Shown here: positions 1 through 6,203 of the stretch, in pieces
Layout of the letters: every line of letters starts with the position of its first letter
Numbering within the stretch: position 1 is the first letter of the stretch
Assembly (NCBI GenBank): GCA_011048475.1
Contig: DSDZ01000513.1
Span: 1 to 6,369, forward strand
Direction of reading: 5' to 3'
Length of the DNA stretch: 6,369 bases
From: Bacteroides sp.
Lineage (GTDB): Bacteria > Bacteroidota > Bacteroidia > Bacteroidales > GCA-2748055
Made by a program: the position numbers and the translations under genes
Notes under the pieces: model-generated
What the model was told of the DNA's origin: nothing
Databases searched by the model: none
Seen by the model: the letters and a program-made list of their open reading frames with translations, nothing else

Positions 1-131
1 CAGTAAATGTTTACGATGGGGGTGTAGACGTTGATGACGGACTGATCGATCTCGGTGAATTGTCCATGACCCTGCTGCAGGGAAAAGCCCAACAGGATCA
101 CAAGTGCGGATATGCTCCTTATGCCGGACAA
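1..131 (-). CDS. Exported protein, N-terminal fragment (cut by window edge)
   Basis: The first 43 codons of a gene that runs off the left edge. Translated from the TTG at 131-129, it begins L/M-SGIRSISALVILLGF and continues through SLQQGHGQ. That is a short basic n-region (Arg5), a hydrophobic core (about residues 7-18) and a plausible signal peptidase I site near HGQ, so export is well supported. The mature part starts FTEIDQSVINVYTPIVNIY. From memory, an 'INVYTP' start is common in large secreted Bacteroidetes proteins, including some type IX secretion cargo, but too little is visible to assign a family. An in-frame TAA lies 12 bases upstream of the TTG and no in-frame ATG exists, so the start must be non-ATG: TTG at 131 keeps the whole signal peptide, while GTG at 101 would drop its Arg. 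An AAGGAG sits inside the reading frame, 13 bases before that GTG. It follows the kinase by 54 bases on the same strand and may be co-transcribed. Confidence 0.55.
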   Translation of the reverse strand, partial: MSGIRSISALVILLGFSLQQGHGQFTEIDQSVINVYTPIVNIY

Positions 132-185
132 GTCAGGGGCAGTTTAGGTCCATTGATTCCGAAGCCTAAGATAGCAATAAAAATT

Positions 186-3100
186 TTACTTCAAAGCCTC
201 ATCTATCAACGGAAGTTCCACATGGAAGGTGGTCCCTTTTTCCATCTCCGTATCGTACCATATTCTTCCTCCGAAGGACTTCACAATGTTGAAGCTGATG
301 GCGAGCCCCATGCCCATGCCGCCCGATTTGGTGGTGAAATTGGGTTGGAACAGCCGGCTGCGGATCTCTTCGGGGATCCCCTTCCCGTTGTCGCTGATGG
401 TCACCACGGCCTGCCTGTCGGCCGTGACCTCCAGTCCGATGCGGATGATCCCTTCCCGTCCTTCGGGAATGGACTGGAGTCCATTTTTCACCAGGTTGAT
501 GAAGATCCGGAGCAACTGCTCCTTGTCCGCATACACCGGCACATCCCTGTGACCCCCCAGATCCAGGCTGATGGTCGCCTTTTCGGAGCTTTCAAACAGC
601 TGCAGCAGGTTTTTCAGCTTGGAAACCAGGTTGATCCTGGCATTCTTTGCCCGCGGCATCTTGGCGAAATCGGAAAATTCATTGGCAATGGAAGTGAGTG
701 AATCGATCTGTTCGATGAGGGTGACCGAGATCCGCCGGATCATATCCGGATCATGTTTCTTCTCTTCCACGGTCCGCTGCAGGTGCTGCACATTCAGTTT
801 CATCGGTGTCAGCGGATTCTTGATCTCATGGGCGATCTGCTTGGCCATCTCCCGCCAGGCAGATTCCCGCTCACTCTGGGCCAGGAGGGTCGCACTCCTT
901 TCCAGCTCATCCACCATGTAGTTGTACTCCTCCACCAGACCCCTGATCTCATCGCTCCGTTCATACCTGATCTTCTCGTTCTTCTGGCTGAGGCTCACCT
1001 GGGCGATCCTGTGCTGGATCATGCGCAGGGGCTGGGTAATGCGGTCGGCCAGGAAAACGCTCAGCAGCAGGATCACGATCAGCAGGATCAGGTAGACATT
1101 GATCACGGCCACCACCAGGTTGGTGATGTCCTTGGTGAGTTCGCCCGACTGTGTGAAATAGGGAAGATTCAGGTAGGCCAGGAATTTGTTCTGGCTGTTG
1201 AGCAGGGGGATGTAGGCCGAGATGTACCGCATTTCCCCGATATGCTCGCTGTGGATGTACTCGGATGCGTTTCCCCAGGCGAGCTTTTCATACACCAGGC
1301 GGTTCATCCGCCGGCTCAGCAACTGCCGGTCGAAGATCTCTGCCCGGGAGGTGGCCAGCAGCTCCCCTTCCTGGTCGTACAGGTTGATGTCGGTGTAAAA
1401 CACATTGGAGAATTTCCGCAGCAGCTCATCCAGGCTGTAGTAGTCCTCCGAGGACCAGTTGACCAGGTCCTCCTCATACTCCACCTTGTGGATCAGTTCA
1501 ATGTAAATGGACCGCATGGTGCTGCGCAGGTTGTCGTTGTGCTGGGCCCTGTACTGCCTGACGATGAAAAAAATGGTCCCGGAACAGATCAGCAGGAAGG
1601 TGAGAAAGAGGATCCCGGCCACGGAGTACTGGATCCTGTTCTTGAAGTTCCAGTTGAAGGAAAGCCTGAATGTATCCATGGATGAGAACAGGTAGATGAT
1701 CGCGATCACCAGGAAGTTCAGGGCAAAGATGTAGGAAAAGGAGATCAGGTTATCCACATGGGTGATGGAGGGACTTCCCACAATGATGGTGCTCTGATCG
1801 TTCACGTTGTAGATGCTGTGGTCGTACCTGTTTACCGTGATCTGCTCGAATGTTTGCAGTCCGCTTGTATAAAAATCCGAAGACCTGCGGTAGGGGAATT
1901 CCCCGTCCCGCGTGATCAGTTCGCCGTTGTCATATTTTGCGTAAGAAAATTTTGAGCTGGTGAAGGCGGTATAACTTTTATCCAGCAGCAACTCGGGATA
2001 ACCCAGCTCCTCGGAGATGATCTTGGAATCCAGTTCGATGAACACCCGGTGTTCGCCTCCGCTCCCGAAGAAGGGGATGGCAGCCAGATAGGAAATGCGG
2101 CCGCTCAGGTTGTCCAGGAAGTAGAAATCGCTGTTGCCCACCTGGATCCCGTTGTTCCCGATCATTTCGCTGAAAAATGTGTAGCAGTGCTGCCACTCGT
2201 CATCCGGGGGCTGCAAATAGAGCCGGTCGTCCGGCCGGCACACGGTCACCTGCAGGTCGTATTTGGACCAGTACCCTGTGAAATGGGTGCGCTGGAGGTG
2301 TTCAAAGATCCGGTCAATGTCCAGAAAAGGCCGGGCAAGGAGCAGGGAAAGGGTCGAGTCGTTCCGGATGGCCATGGAGAGTTCGCCGAACAGCATCTCC
2401 GCCACGGGATCATGTTCGGAGGAAAGTTTCACCAGTTCCACCTCCCGCTGTCGCTCCGCCCTGATTTCATTGTTCTGCTGAAGCCTGACCACCATGAAGA
2501 CGGATATGACCAGGATCAGGAAGATGAACCTGGAAAAGGGGGGCCTCGAGTGCTGCCGGAAACGAAGGTAGATGTGGGCCCCCAGCAGCAGCATCATGCC
2601 GATCCATGCGATCCAGTTGCCGTAATGCGGAGGCACGAGTGCTGCCAGGAGGATGGTCAGCGATGCGGTGAGGGTTCCCAGCAGGATCATGACGGACAGG
2701 TCGTCCCGGATCAACATGATCGCTTTGTCCAGCACCAGTCCCAGCACAATGAACCACATGATGATCACAAGCAGTCCTGCCAGGGTGTAAAAGGTAAATG
2801 TGGTCACATTGTGGGCCTCGAAGGAAATACTGGAATCGAGCACCAGGATGGTGATCAGGTGCTCGATAAAGAGCAGGATGACTGAAGCTCCGGCAAACAG
2901 GAATCCCGCCGCAGTGTGCCGCAGGACCCCGTTCCGGATCCGTTCCAGGCTGCTGTAGAAATAATAAAGCACAGCCATCGAGACAGCCAGGATGGAAAAT
3001 ACGAGTAAATGGCCGAGGGAGGGAAAGCTCCTGCCCGCAAACAGTTCGGGCCGGAAAAGCCTGGACTCGGTGAGCACTCCCGGGAATCCGAAATGCATGA

Positions 3101-3902
3101 TGGAGACTGCACCCGCCACCAGCAGGAGGGTCGTCCCGGCCATCCGGATCCACCTGGCTGCTCCGGATGACCTGCGGATGACCAGGCAGATTCCGATAAA
3201 ACCTGCCACGGCGAACAGGAAAAGGGAGAGCGCCGAAACGGCCTTCAGTTCCCGGTGAACAGGTTCCGCCCCGCTGAAGTCCAGTGAGAAGAGATATACA
3301 CCCGCCTCATTGTAGACCGGCTCGGTGCCCTCTTCCTCAAGGAAGTCGATCTCCACCCCCTGGTCCAGTCTGAAATCCGGCTGGTATCCGTTCACCAGGA
3401 ACCTGTTCTGGAACGGGAAATGGGTCCTGACCCTGATCAATCCCAGGAGCAGTCCCCCCTCGGTCTGACGGGTGACCGAGACGTAGTCTGCATTTCGCAT
3501 GGGCACGAACGGCCTGCCGTAACGGGACCGCCACCTGCCGGTGATTGGTACCGCGTGGTCGGACCAGTACCTCAGGATGTCGTTCTCAAAATAAAAGATG
3601 GAGATGCCTTCCGAGGTGCCCAGCTCCTGGTATTCGGGCGACCGGTCATGCAGCACCTCAATGGGGGCATACTGCTCAAACTGTGCCCTGAGATCCCCGA
3701 ACTCCTTTTTCAGAAAAAGTTCCTTTCTGTGCAGCACCCGTTCAAACCTGCGGGCATCATTCCGTGTGGCTCCCCCCTTCCTGCAGCAGATCCCGGTAAC
3801 GACCGCAGAGGCAAGAAACAGGGCCGCGAGGAACCAGGCAATCATCTCTGCCCTTCGGTTCACTCTGCCGGGTTCATATTTTTCAAGGGTGATTTCCTCC
3901 AT
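186..3902 (-). CDS. Large multi-pass membrane sensor histidine kinase, NtrY-like output module
   Basis: A 1238-residue sensor kinase that should autophosphorylate on histidine in response to an envelope or membrane signal. Visible order: membrane span about 20-40; extracytoplasmic region 41-221 (contains IFYFENDILRYWSD near 102-115); about eight spans between 222 and 473; second extracytoplasmic region about 474-716; spans near 717-738 and 758-782; third extracytoplasmic region 783-924 (Cache/PAS-like by position only); span 925-951; HAMP about 952-1005; HisKA with IAHEIKNP, phosphoacceptor His1025; HATPase_c with N box 1136-1140 (NLVKN), DNGKGIP 1171-1177, F-box region LFQPNF 1184-1189 and GGMGMGLA 1194-1201. 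All catalytic motifs look intact. The AWREMAKQIAHEIKNPLTP stretch and the later EFSDFAKMP resemble NtrY-type kinases. There is no receiver or output domain, and no response regulator gene nearby. The ATG start lies 9 bases after rlmH with no clear Shine-Dalgarno, suggesting an operon. The kinase assignment is firm; signal and partner are unknown. Confidence 0.95.
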   Translation of the reverse strand: MEEITLEKYEPGRVNRRAEMIAWFLAALFLASAVVTGICCRKGGATRNDARRFERVLHRKELFLKKEFGDLRAQFEQYAPIEVLHDRSPEYQELGTSEGISIFYFENDILRYWSDHAVPITGRWRSRYGRPFVPMRNADYVSVTRQTEGGLLLGLIRVRTHFPFQNRFLVNGYQPDFRLDQGVEIDFLEEEGTEPVYNEAGVYLFSLDFSGAEPVHRELKAVSALSLFLFAVAGFIGICLVIRRSSGAARWIRMAGTTLLLVAGAVSIMHFGFPGVLTESRLFRPELFAGRSFPSLGHLLVFSILAVSMAVLYYFYSSLERIRNGVLRHTAAGFLFAGASVILLFIEHLITILVLDSSISFEAHNVTTFTFYTLAGLLVIIMWFIVLGLVLDKAIMLIRDDLSVMILLGTLTASLTILLAALVPPHYGNWIAWIGMMLLLGAHIYLRFRQHSRPPFSRFIFLILVISVFMVVRLQQNNEIRAERQREVELVKLSSEHDPVAEMLFGELSMAIRNDSTLSLLLARPFLDIDRIFEHLQRTHFTGYWSKYDLQVTVCRPDDRLYLQPPDDEWQHCYTFFSEMIGNNGIQVGNSDFYFLDNLSGRISYLAAIPFFGSGGEHRVFIELDSKIISEELGYPELLLDKSYTAFTSSKFSYAKYDNGELITRDGEFPYRRSSDFYTSGLQTFEQITVNRYDHSIYNVNDQSTIIVGSPSITHVDNLISFSYIFALNFLVIAIIYLFSSMDTFRLSFNWNFKNRIQYSVAGILFLTFLLICSGTIFFIVRQYRAQHNDNLRSTMRSIYIELIHKVEYEEDLVNWSSEDYYSLDELLRKFSNVFYTDINLYDQEGELLATSRAEIFDRQLLSRRMNRLVYEKLAWGNASEYIHSEHIGEMRYISAYIPLLNSQNKFLAYLNLPYFTQSGELTKDITNLVVAVINVYLILLIVILLLSVFLADRITQPLRMIQHRIAQVSLSQKNEKIRYERSDEIRGLVEEYNYMVDELERSATLLAQSERESAWREMAKQIAHEIKNPLTPMKLNVQHLQRTVEEKKHDPDMIRRISVTLIEQIDSLTSIANEFSDFAKMPRAKNARINLVSKLKNLLQLFESSEKATISLDLGGHRDVPVYADKEQLLRIFINLVKNGLQSIPEGREGIIRIGLEVTADRQAVVTISDNGKGIPEEIRSRLFQPNFTTKSGGMGMGLAISFNIVKSFGGRIWYDTEMEKGTTFHVELPLIDEALK

Positions 3903-3911
3903 GGGACACTG

Positions 3912-4382
3912 TTATGCGTGGTGATAAGGTTCTCCTTTCAGGATGGTGAACGCCCTGTAAAGCTGCTCTGCGAAAATGAGCCTGACCAGCTGGTGGGAAA
4001 AGGTGAGCCTTGAGAGCGACATCCTGCTGTCGGCCCTCCGGTATACCGCTTCCGAAAAACCGTACGGTCCGCCGATGACGAACAGCAGGTGGTTCACCCT
4101 GCCCTGCAGTCCGTTCAGGTATTCCGCAAAGGAGATGGACGAATACTCCTCTCCCCGCTCATCCAGCAGGACCACAAAATCGCCGTCGCGGATCCTTCCC
4201 AGCAACCGCACCCCTTCACTTTCCTGGGCCTCTCTCATGGTCATGTGCTTCCGGTTTTTCAAATCCGGAATGGTTTCGATCCTGAAAGGCACATACCGTA
4301 CGAGCCTTTCCCGGAACACCTCCACACCGTCCCTGATGAACCGGTCACCGGTCTTTCCCGTCTGAAGAAGGGTGATGCGCAT
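3912..4382 (-). CDS. rlmH: 23S rRNA (pseudouridine-1915 N3)-methyltransferase RlmH
   Basis: A SPOUT-class methyltransferase that uses S-adenosylmethionine to methylate N3 of pseudouridine 1915 in helix 69 of 23S rRNA, acting on assembled 70S ribosomes. The 156-residue product matches the usual length (about 155). Family hallmarks are clear: the knot segment FVIGGPYGFS (101-110), then LSRLTFSHQLVRLIFAEQ (123-140), and the C-terminal EPYHHA (151-156), whose Tyr-His is typical of the active-site tail. I start at the ATG at 4382-4380 (MRITLLQ); the frame also offers a TTG one codon upstream (4385), which would add only a second Met. It is the first gene of a leftward unit with the sensor kinase 9 bases downstream, and it diverges from the DUF4783/nadC unit. 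A role for the kinase in ribosome biology should not be inferred from this pairing alone. Confidence 0.97.
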   Translation of the reverse strand: MRITLLQTGKTGDRFIRDGVEVFRERLVRYVPFRIETIPDLKNRKHMTMREAQESEGVRLLGRIRDGDFVVLLDERGEEYSSISFAEYLNGLQGRVNHLLFVIGGPYGFSEAVYRRADSRMSLSRLTFSHQLVRLIFAEQLYRAFTILKGEPYHHA

Positions 4383-4442
4383 CAATAATGTTTGAACAGG
4401 TTTTTTTGTAACTTGCGGACCATGTCAGGATTGGTCTGATTG

Positions 4443-4472
4443 TTGTGGTGATACAAACATAATCCATATTTG
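4443..4472 (+). promoter_or_regulatory. Candidate Bacteroidetes-type promoter for the DUF4783 gene and nadC
   Basis: TTG (4443-4445), a 19-base spacer, then CATATTTG (4465-4472), which fits TAnnTTTG at all fixed positions except the first. The start site would fall near 4479, about 38-50 bases before the two possible ATGs. The spacer contains the whole -7 element of the opposing rlmH promoter, so the two promoters would overlap back to back. Confidence 0.4.
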
Positions 4473-4487
4473 GATAAAGGCCACAAA
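4454..4487 (-). promoter_or_regulatory. Candidate Bacteroidetes-type promoter for rlmH and the kinase
   Basis: On the minus strand, TATGTTTG (4461-4454) matches the Bacteroidetes -7 consensus TAnnTTTG at every fixed position. A TTTG (4487-4484) lies 22 bases upstream as the -33 element, slightly long for the class. Transcription would start near 4447, giving a leader of roughly 65 bases before the rlmH ATG. This is a motif match only. Confidence 0.45.
4462..4475. promoter_or_regulatory. Short dyad ATCCA-N4-TGGAT over the plus-strand -7 element
   Basis: A 5-bp inverted repeat (ATCCA 4462-4466, TGGAT 4471-4475) separated by TATT. It covers the predicted -7 box of the DUF4783/nadC promoter, a position where a dimeric repressor could block transcription. 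The same core, TCCA-N4-TGGA, recurs at the centre of the 34-bp palindrome at 5951-5984. The arms are short, so chance is a real possibility. Confidence 0.25.
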
Positions 4488-4516
4488 TTTATTGCCAAAC
4501 CTGGCCTGCAAAACCA

Positions 4517-4933
4517 ATGGATACACCGATGCGCAGGTTAATAAATATTTTATTGCTGGCCGGCCTGATATCCATGCCGGCTTTCGGTCAGGGGATTCCC
4601 GACGATCTTGTTAAAGCGATCAATGACGGAAACGCCAGGAAAATGTCCCGGTTTTTCCACCAGAGCCTGGAGCTCTCCATCCTGGAGGAGGATCATGTGA
4701 CCAGCAAGAACCAGGCAACCAGGATCATGGAAAACTTCTTCAAGAGCCATCCCCCCACCGAATTCACCATCTCTTTCGAAGGGTCCAAGGAAAAATCCAG
4801 GTATGCCATCGGCTCGCTGAAAACCACCGATGAAACCTTCCGGGTGAACATGTTTTTCCTGAACCAGCAGGATGAATCCTTCATCTACTACCTGAGCATT
4901 GAAAAGGAGTCCTCCTATGAACGTTTTCCCTGA
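4517..4933 (+). CDS. Small exported protein of the DUF4783 type
   Basis: A 138-residue protein of unknown function. Its N-terminus is a signal peptide: MRRLINILLLAGLISMPAFGQ, with the basic pair Arg6-Arg7, a hydrophobic core, and likely cleavage near FGQ (residues 23-25). The mature part has features I associate with DUF4783, a Bacteroidetes family: an IPDDLVKAINDGNA opening, a central SLELSILEEDHVTSKNQA, ENFFKSHPP, and a closing YAIGSLKTTDETFRVNMFFL. I believe this family has an NTF2-like fold, which is recalled and not tested. Two starts are possible. The ATG at 4517 is used here; the ATG at 4529 gives MRRL with a cleaner n-region (134 residues) and may be the true one. Neither has a Shine-Dalgarno. 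The gene overlaps nadC by 17 bases in another frame, suggesting translational coupling. A role in NAD metabolism is not implied, since this product is exported. Confidence 0.82.
   Translation: MDTPMRRLINILLLAGLISMPAFGQGIPDDLVKAINDGNARKMSRFFHQSLELSILEEDHVTSKNQATRIMENFFKSHPPTEFTISFEGSKEKSRYAIGSLKTTDETFRVNMFFLNQQDESFIYYLSIEKESSYERFP
4904..4909 (+). promoter_or_regulatory. Shine-Dalgarno AAGGAG that sets the nadC start
   Basis: AAGGAG lies 7 bases before the ATG at 4917, inside the 3' end of the DUF4783 gene. It is the only well-placed Shine-Dalgarno in the window and supports ATG 4917 over the in-frame TTG at 4899. The bases between it and the ATG include CCTCCT (4911-4916), complementary to the Shine-Dalgarno itself: AGGA 4905-4908 could pair with TCCT 4913-4916 around a 4-base loop. 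Confidence 0.65.
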
Positions 4934-5765
4934 CCTGGACAGTGCCATCGACCGGTGGTTCGCCGAGGACATCGGGACGGGCGACCATACCACACTGGGT
5001 ACCATCCCCGGAGATGCCACCGGTTCGGTTGCAATGCTGGCGAAGGAAGAAGGCTTTGTTGCCGGGATCCGGGTGGCGGAGCGGATCTTTCACAGAATGG
5101 ACCGGGATCTGAAGCTGGAAATCAGCATACAGGACGGACAGGCGATCGTTCCGGGCGATACCATCCTTTGTGTCACCGGCAAGGTCCATTCGATCCTGCA
5201 GTGCGAGCGGCTGGTCCTGAACGTGATGCAGCGAATGAGCGGGATCGCCACCACCACCCGTGAATACGTGAAGCTGGTGGAGGGGACCGGCGCAAGGGTA
5301 ATTGATACGCGGAAAACCTCACCGGGACTGCGGCTGCTTGAAAAGGAGGCCGTGAGGCTGGGGGGAGGGACCAACCACCGGTTCGGTCTCCATGACATGA
5401 TCCTGATCAAGGACAACCACATCGATTTCGCGGGAGGGATCCGGCAGGCCATCAGGGCGGTGACCGGATACCTGGACACCCATCACCTTCATCTGCCGGT
5501 CGAAGTGGAAACCCGCTCACTGAGGGATGTGGAGGAGGTGCTATCGGTCGGAGGTGTGGACCGGATCATGCTGGATAATTTCACCGTGGAACAGACCCGC
5601 GAAGCGGTGAAACTGGTGGCCGGCCGGTATGAAACCGAATCGTCCGGGGGGATCACCAGGGAGACCATCCGCGGCTATGCCGAATGCGGGGTGGACTACA
5701 TTTCCGTCGGAGCCCTGACCCACCATATCAAAAGCCTGGACCTGAGCCTGAAGGCAGAGTTCTAG
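4917..5765 (+). CDS. nadC: Nicotinate-nucleotide diphosphorylase (carboxylating), quinolinate phosphoribosyltransferase
   Basis: Converts quinolinate and PRPP to nicotinate mononucleotide, CO2 and pyrophosphate, the step where de novo synthesis joins the shared NAD pathway; a cytoplasmic enzyme, usually a dimer or hexamer. The 282-residue product has the normal length and a full set of family motifs: EDIGTGDHT (17-25), ERLVLNVMQRMSGIAT (97-112), TRKTSPGLRLLEKEAV (131-146), the GGGTNHRFGLHDMILIKDNH stretch (149-168), EVE (196-198), DRIMLDN (215-221), ESSGG (241-245) and GVDYISVGALTHH (258-270). The quinolinate- and phosphate-contacting Arg, Lys and His positions appear intact, so it should be active. 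I start at ATG 4917, preceded by AAGGAG, rather than TTG 4899. It overlaps the DUF4783 gene by 17 bases and is likely translated from the same message. No nadA or nadB is in the window. I see no convincing intrinsic terminator directly after its TAG. Confidence 0.98.
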   Translation: MNVFPDLDSAIDRWFAEDIGTGDHTTLGTIPGDATGSVAMLAKEEGFVAGIRVAERIFHRMDRDLKLEISIQDGQAIVPGDTILCVTGKVHSILQCERLVLNVMQRMSGIATTTREYVKLVEGTGARVIDTRKTSPGLRLLEKEAVRLGGGTNHRFGLHDMILIKDNHIDFAGGIRQAIRAVTGYLDTHHLHLPVEVETRSLRDVEEVLSVGGVDRIMLDNFTVEQTREAVKLVAGRYETESSGGITRETIRGYAECGVDYISVGALTHHIKSLDLSLKAEF

Positions 5766-5950
5766 CTTGTCTTTTCGATCCTCGTAAACCGACAGTTGTA
5801 TAATCTTTGTCAGATGATGCCTTCATCGACCATCCCCACAATTATTCTAGCCATATGAACAGGATTCCTCTCCGGCAATTTTCATCCCACATTTTCATGG
5901 GGGGATTAGACATCAAATATCCAATTATTAACCTTTTTTGTCGTTTTTGA

Positions 5951-5984
5951 GATAATAAATGTCCATCGATGGACATTTATTATC
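5951..5984. repeat. Perfect 34-bp palindrome, no spacer
   Basis: The left half is GATAATAAATGTCCATC and the right half is its exact reverse complement, centred between 5967 and 5968 on ATCGAT. All 17 pairs match and the symmetry breaks at the next base on each side. As RNA it would form a long hairpin with a tight central loop. Neither strand has a U run directly after it, so it is not a standard intrinsic terminator, although it lies 185 bases past nadC. Alternatives are a symmetrical protein-binding site, an mRNA-end stabilising hairpin, or a small mobile repeat. Confidence 0.95.
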
Positions 5985-6120
5985 CATATCTATACTGGAT
6001 CAGTTAATATTCAGATAATTTATATCTAAATCTGTGGTTGTTACCCGGAATCGCAGGACCTCATCCTACAAATCAACGAAATTAAAGGAAAAAATTGGGG
6101 TATGTCCCTTATCGCCCTGC

Positions 6121-6151
6121 TTGACATTCATAGCTGGAAGGATTACCTTTA
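6121..6151 (+). promoter_or_regulatory. Candidate Bacteroidetes-type promoter for the lipoprotein gene
   Basis: TTG (6121-6123), a 20-base spacer, then TACCTTTA (6144-6151), which matches TAnnTTTG except at the last base. Transcription would begin near 6158, about 45 bases before the ATG at 6204. The first hexamer also reads TTGACA. This is a motif match only. Confidence 0.4.
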
Positions 6152-6156
6152 ATCGG

Positions 6157-6174
6157 TTTTCAAATATTTGAAAA
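6157..6174. repeat. 18-bp perfect AT-rich palindrome in the lipoprotein leader
   Basis: TTTTCAAATATTTGAAAA is its own reverse complement. It starts 6 bases after the predicted -7 box and ends 29 bases before the ATG at 6204, so it would sit at or just after the transcription start. That position suits an operator, but the low complexity of the sequence raises the chance of coincidence. Confidence 0.6.
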
Positions 6175-6203
6175 AGAGCAGTTCTTCATATGAATGAAAG
6201 ACA

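Larger units (their letters stand above)
5766..6203. other. AT-rich gap between nadC and the lipoprotein gene
   Basis: A 438-base stretch, visibly richer in A and T than the flanking genes. It contains a perfect 34-bp palindrome (5951-5984), two T runs just before it (5934-5939 and 5944-5948), a candidate promoter (6121-6151) and an 18-bp AT palindrome (6157-6174). The longest ATG-started frames I read around the palindrome are 31 codons (plus, 5855-5950) and 44 codons (minus, 5976-5842). Neither shows a recognisable family or ribosome-binding context. I see no tRNA and no riboswitch that I can name. Confidence 0.8.

Noticed and set aside
144..169. Inverted repeat TTAGG/CCTAA between the kinase and the exported protein gene
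   Set aside because: Only 5 bp with a 16-base loop and no T run on the minus strand, so it does not support a terminator.
60..701. A 213-codon plus-strand open frame opposite the kinase 3' end
   Set aside because: It is antisense to the HATPase_c region of the kinase, whose motifs are unmistakable, and its translation resembles no family. Other long plus-strand frames across 753-4013 fail for the same reason.
5813..5827. A 5-bp hairpin GATGA/TCATC after nadC as a terminator
   Set aside because: The stem is short and weak and no T run follows.
5855..5950. A 31-codon plus-strand frame ending right at the palindrome
   Set aside because: It is short, in AT-rich DNA, with no promoter or Shine-Dalgarno in place. 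Its stop abutting the palindrome is likely coincidence.
5842..5976. A 44-codon minus-strand frame starting inside the 34-bp palindrome (MSIDGHLLSQ...)
   Set aside because: The palindrome gives the same first residues on the plus strand, where the frame ends after 19 codons. There is no ribosome site or recognisable similarity, so the start looks like a by-product of the symmetry.
6013..6027. Small hairpin AGATA/TATCT downstream of the large palindrome
   Set aside because: Five AT-rich pairs in AT-rich DNA are expected by chance.
5766..6203. Insertion sequence or integration remnant in the AT-rich gap
   Set aside because: No transposase or integrase fragment and no terminal repeats with a target duplication could be seen; the palindrome alone is not sufficient.
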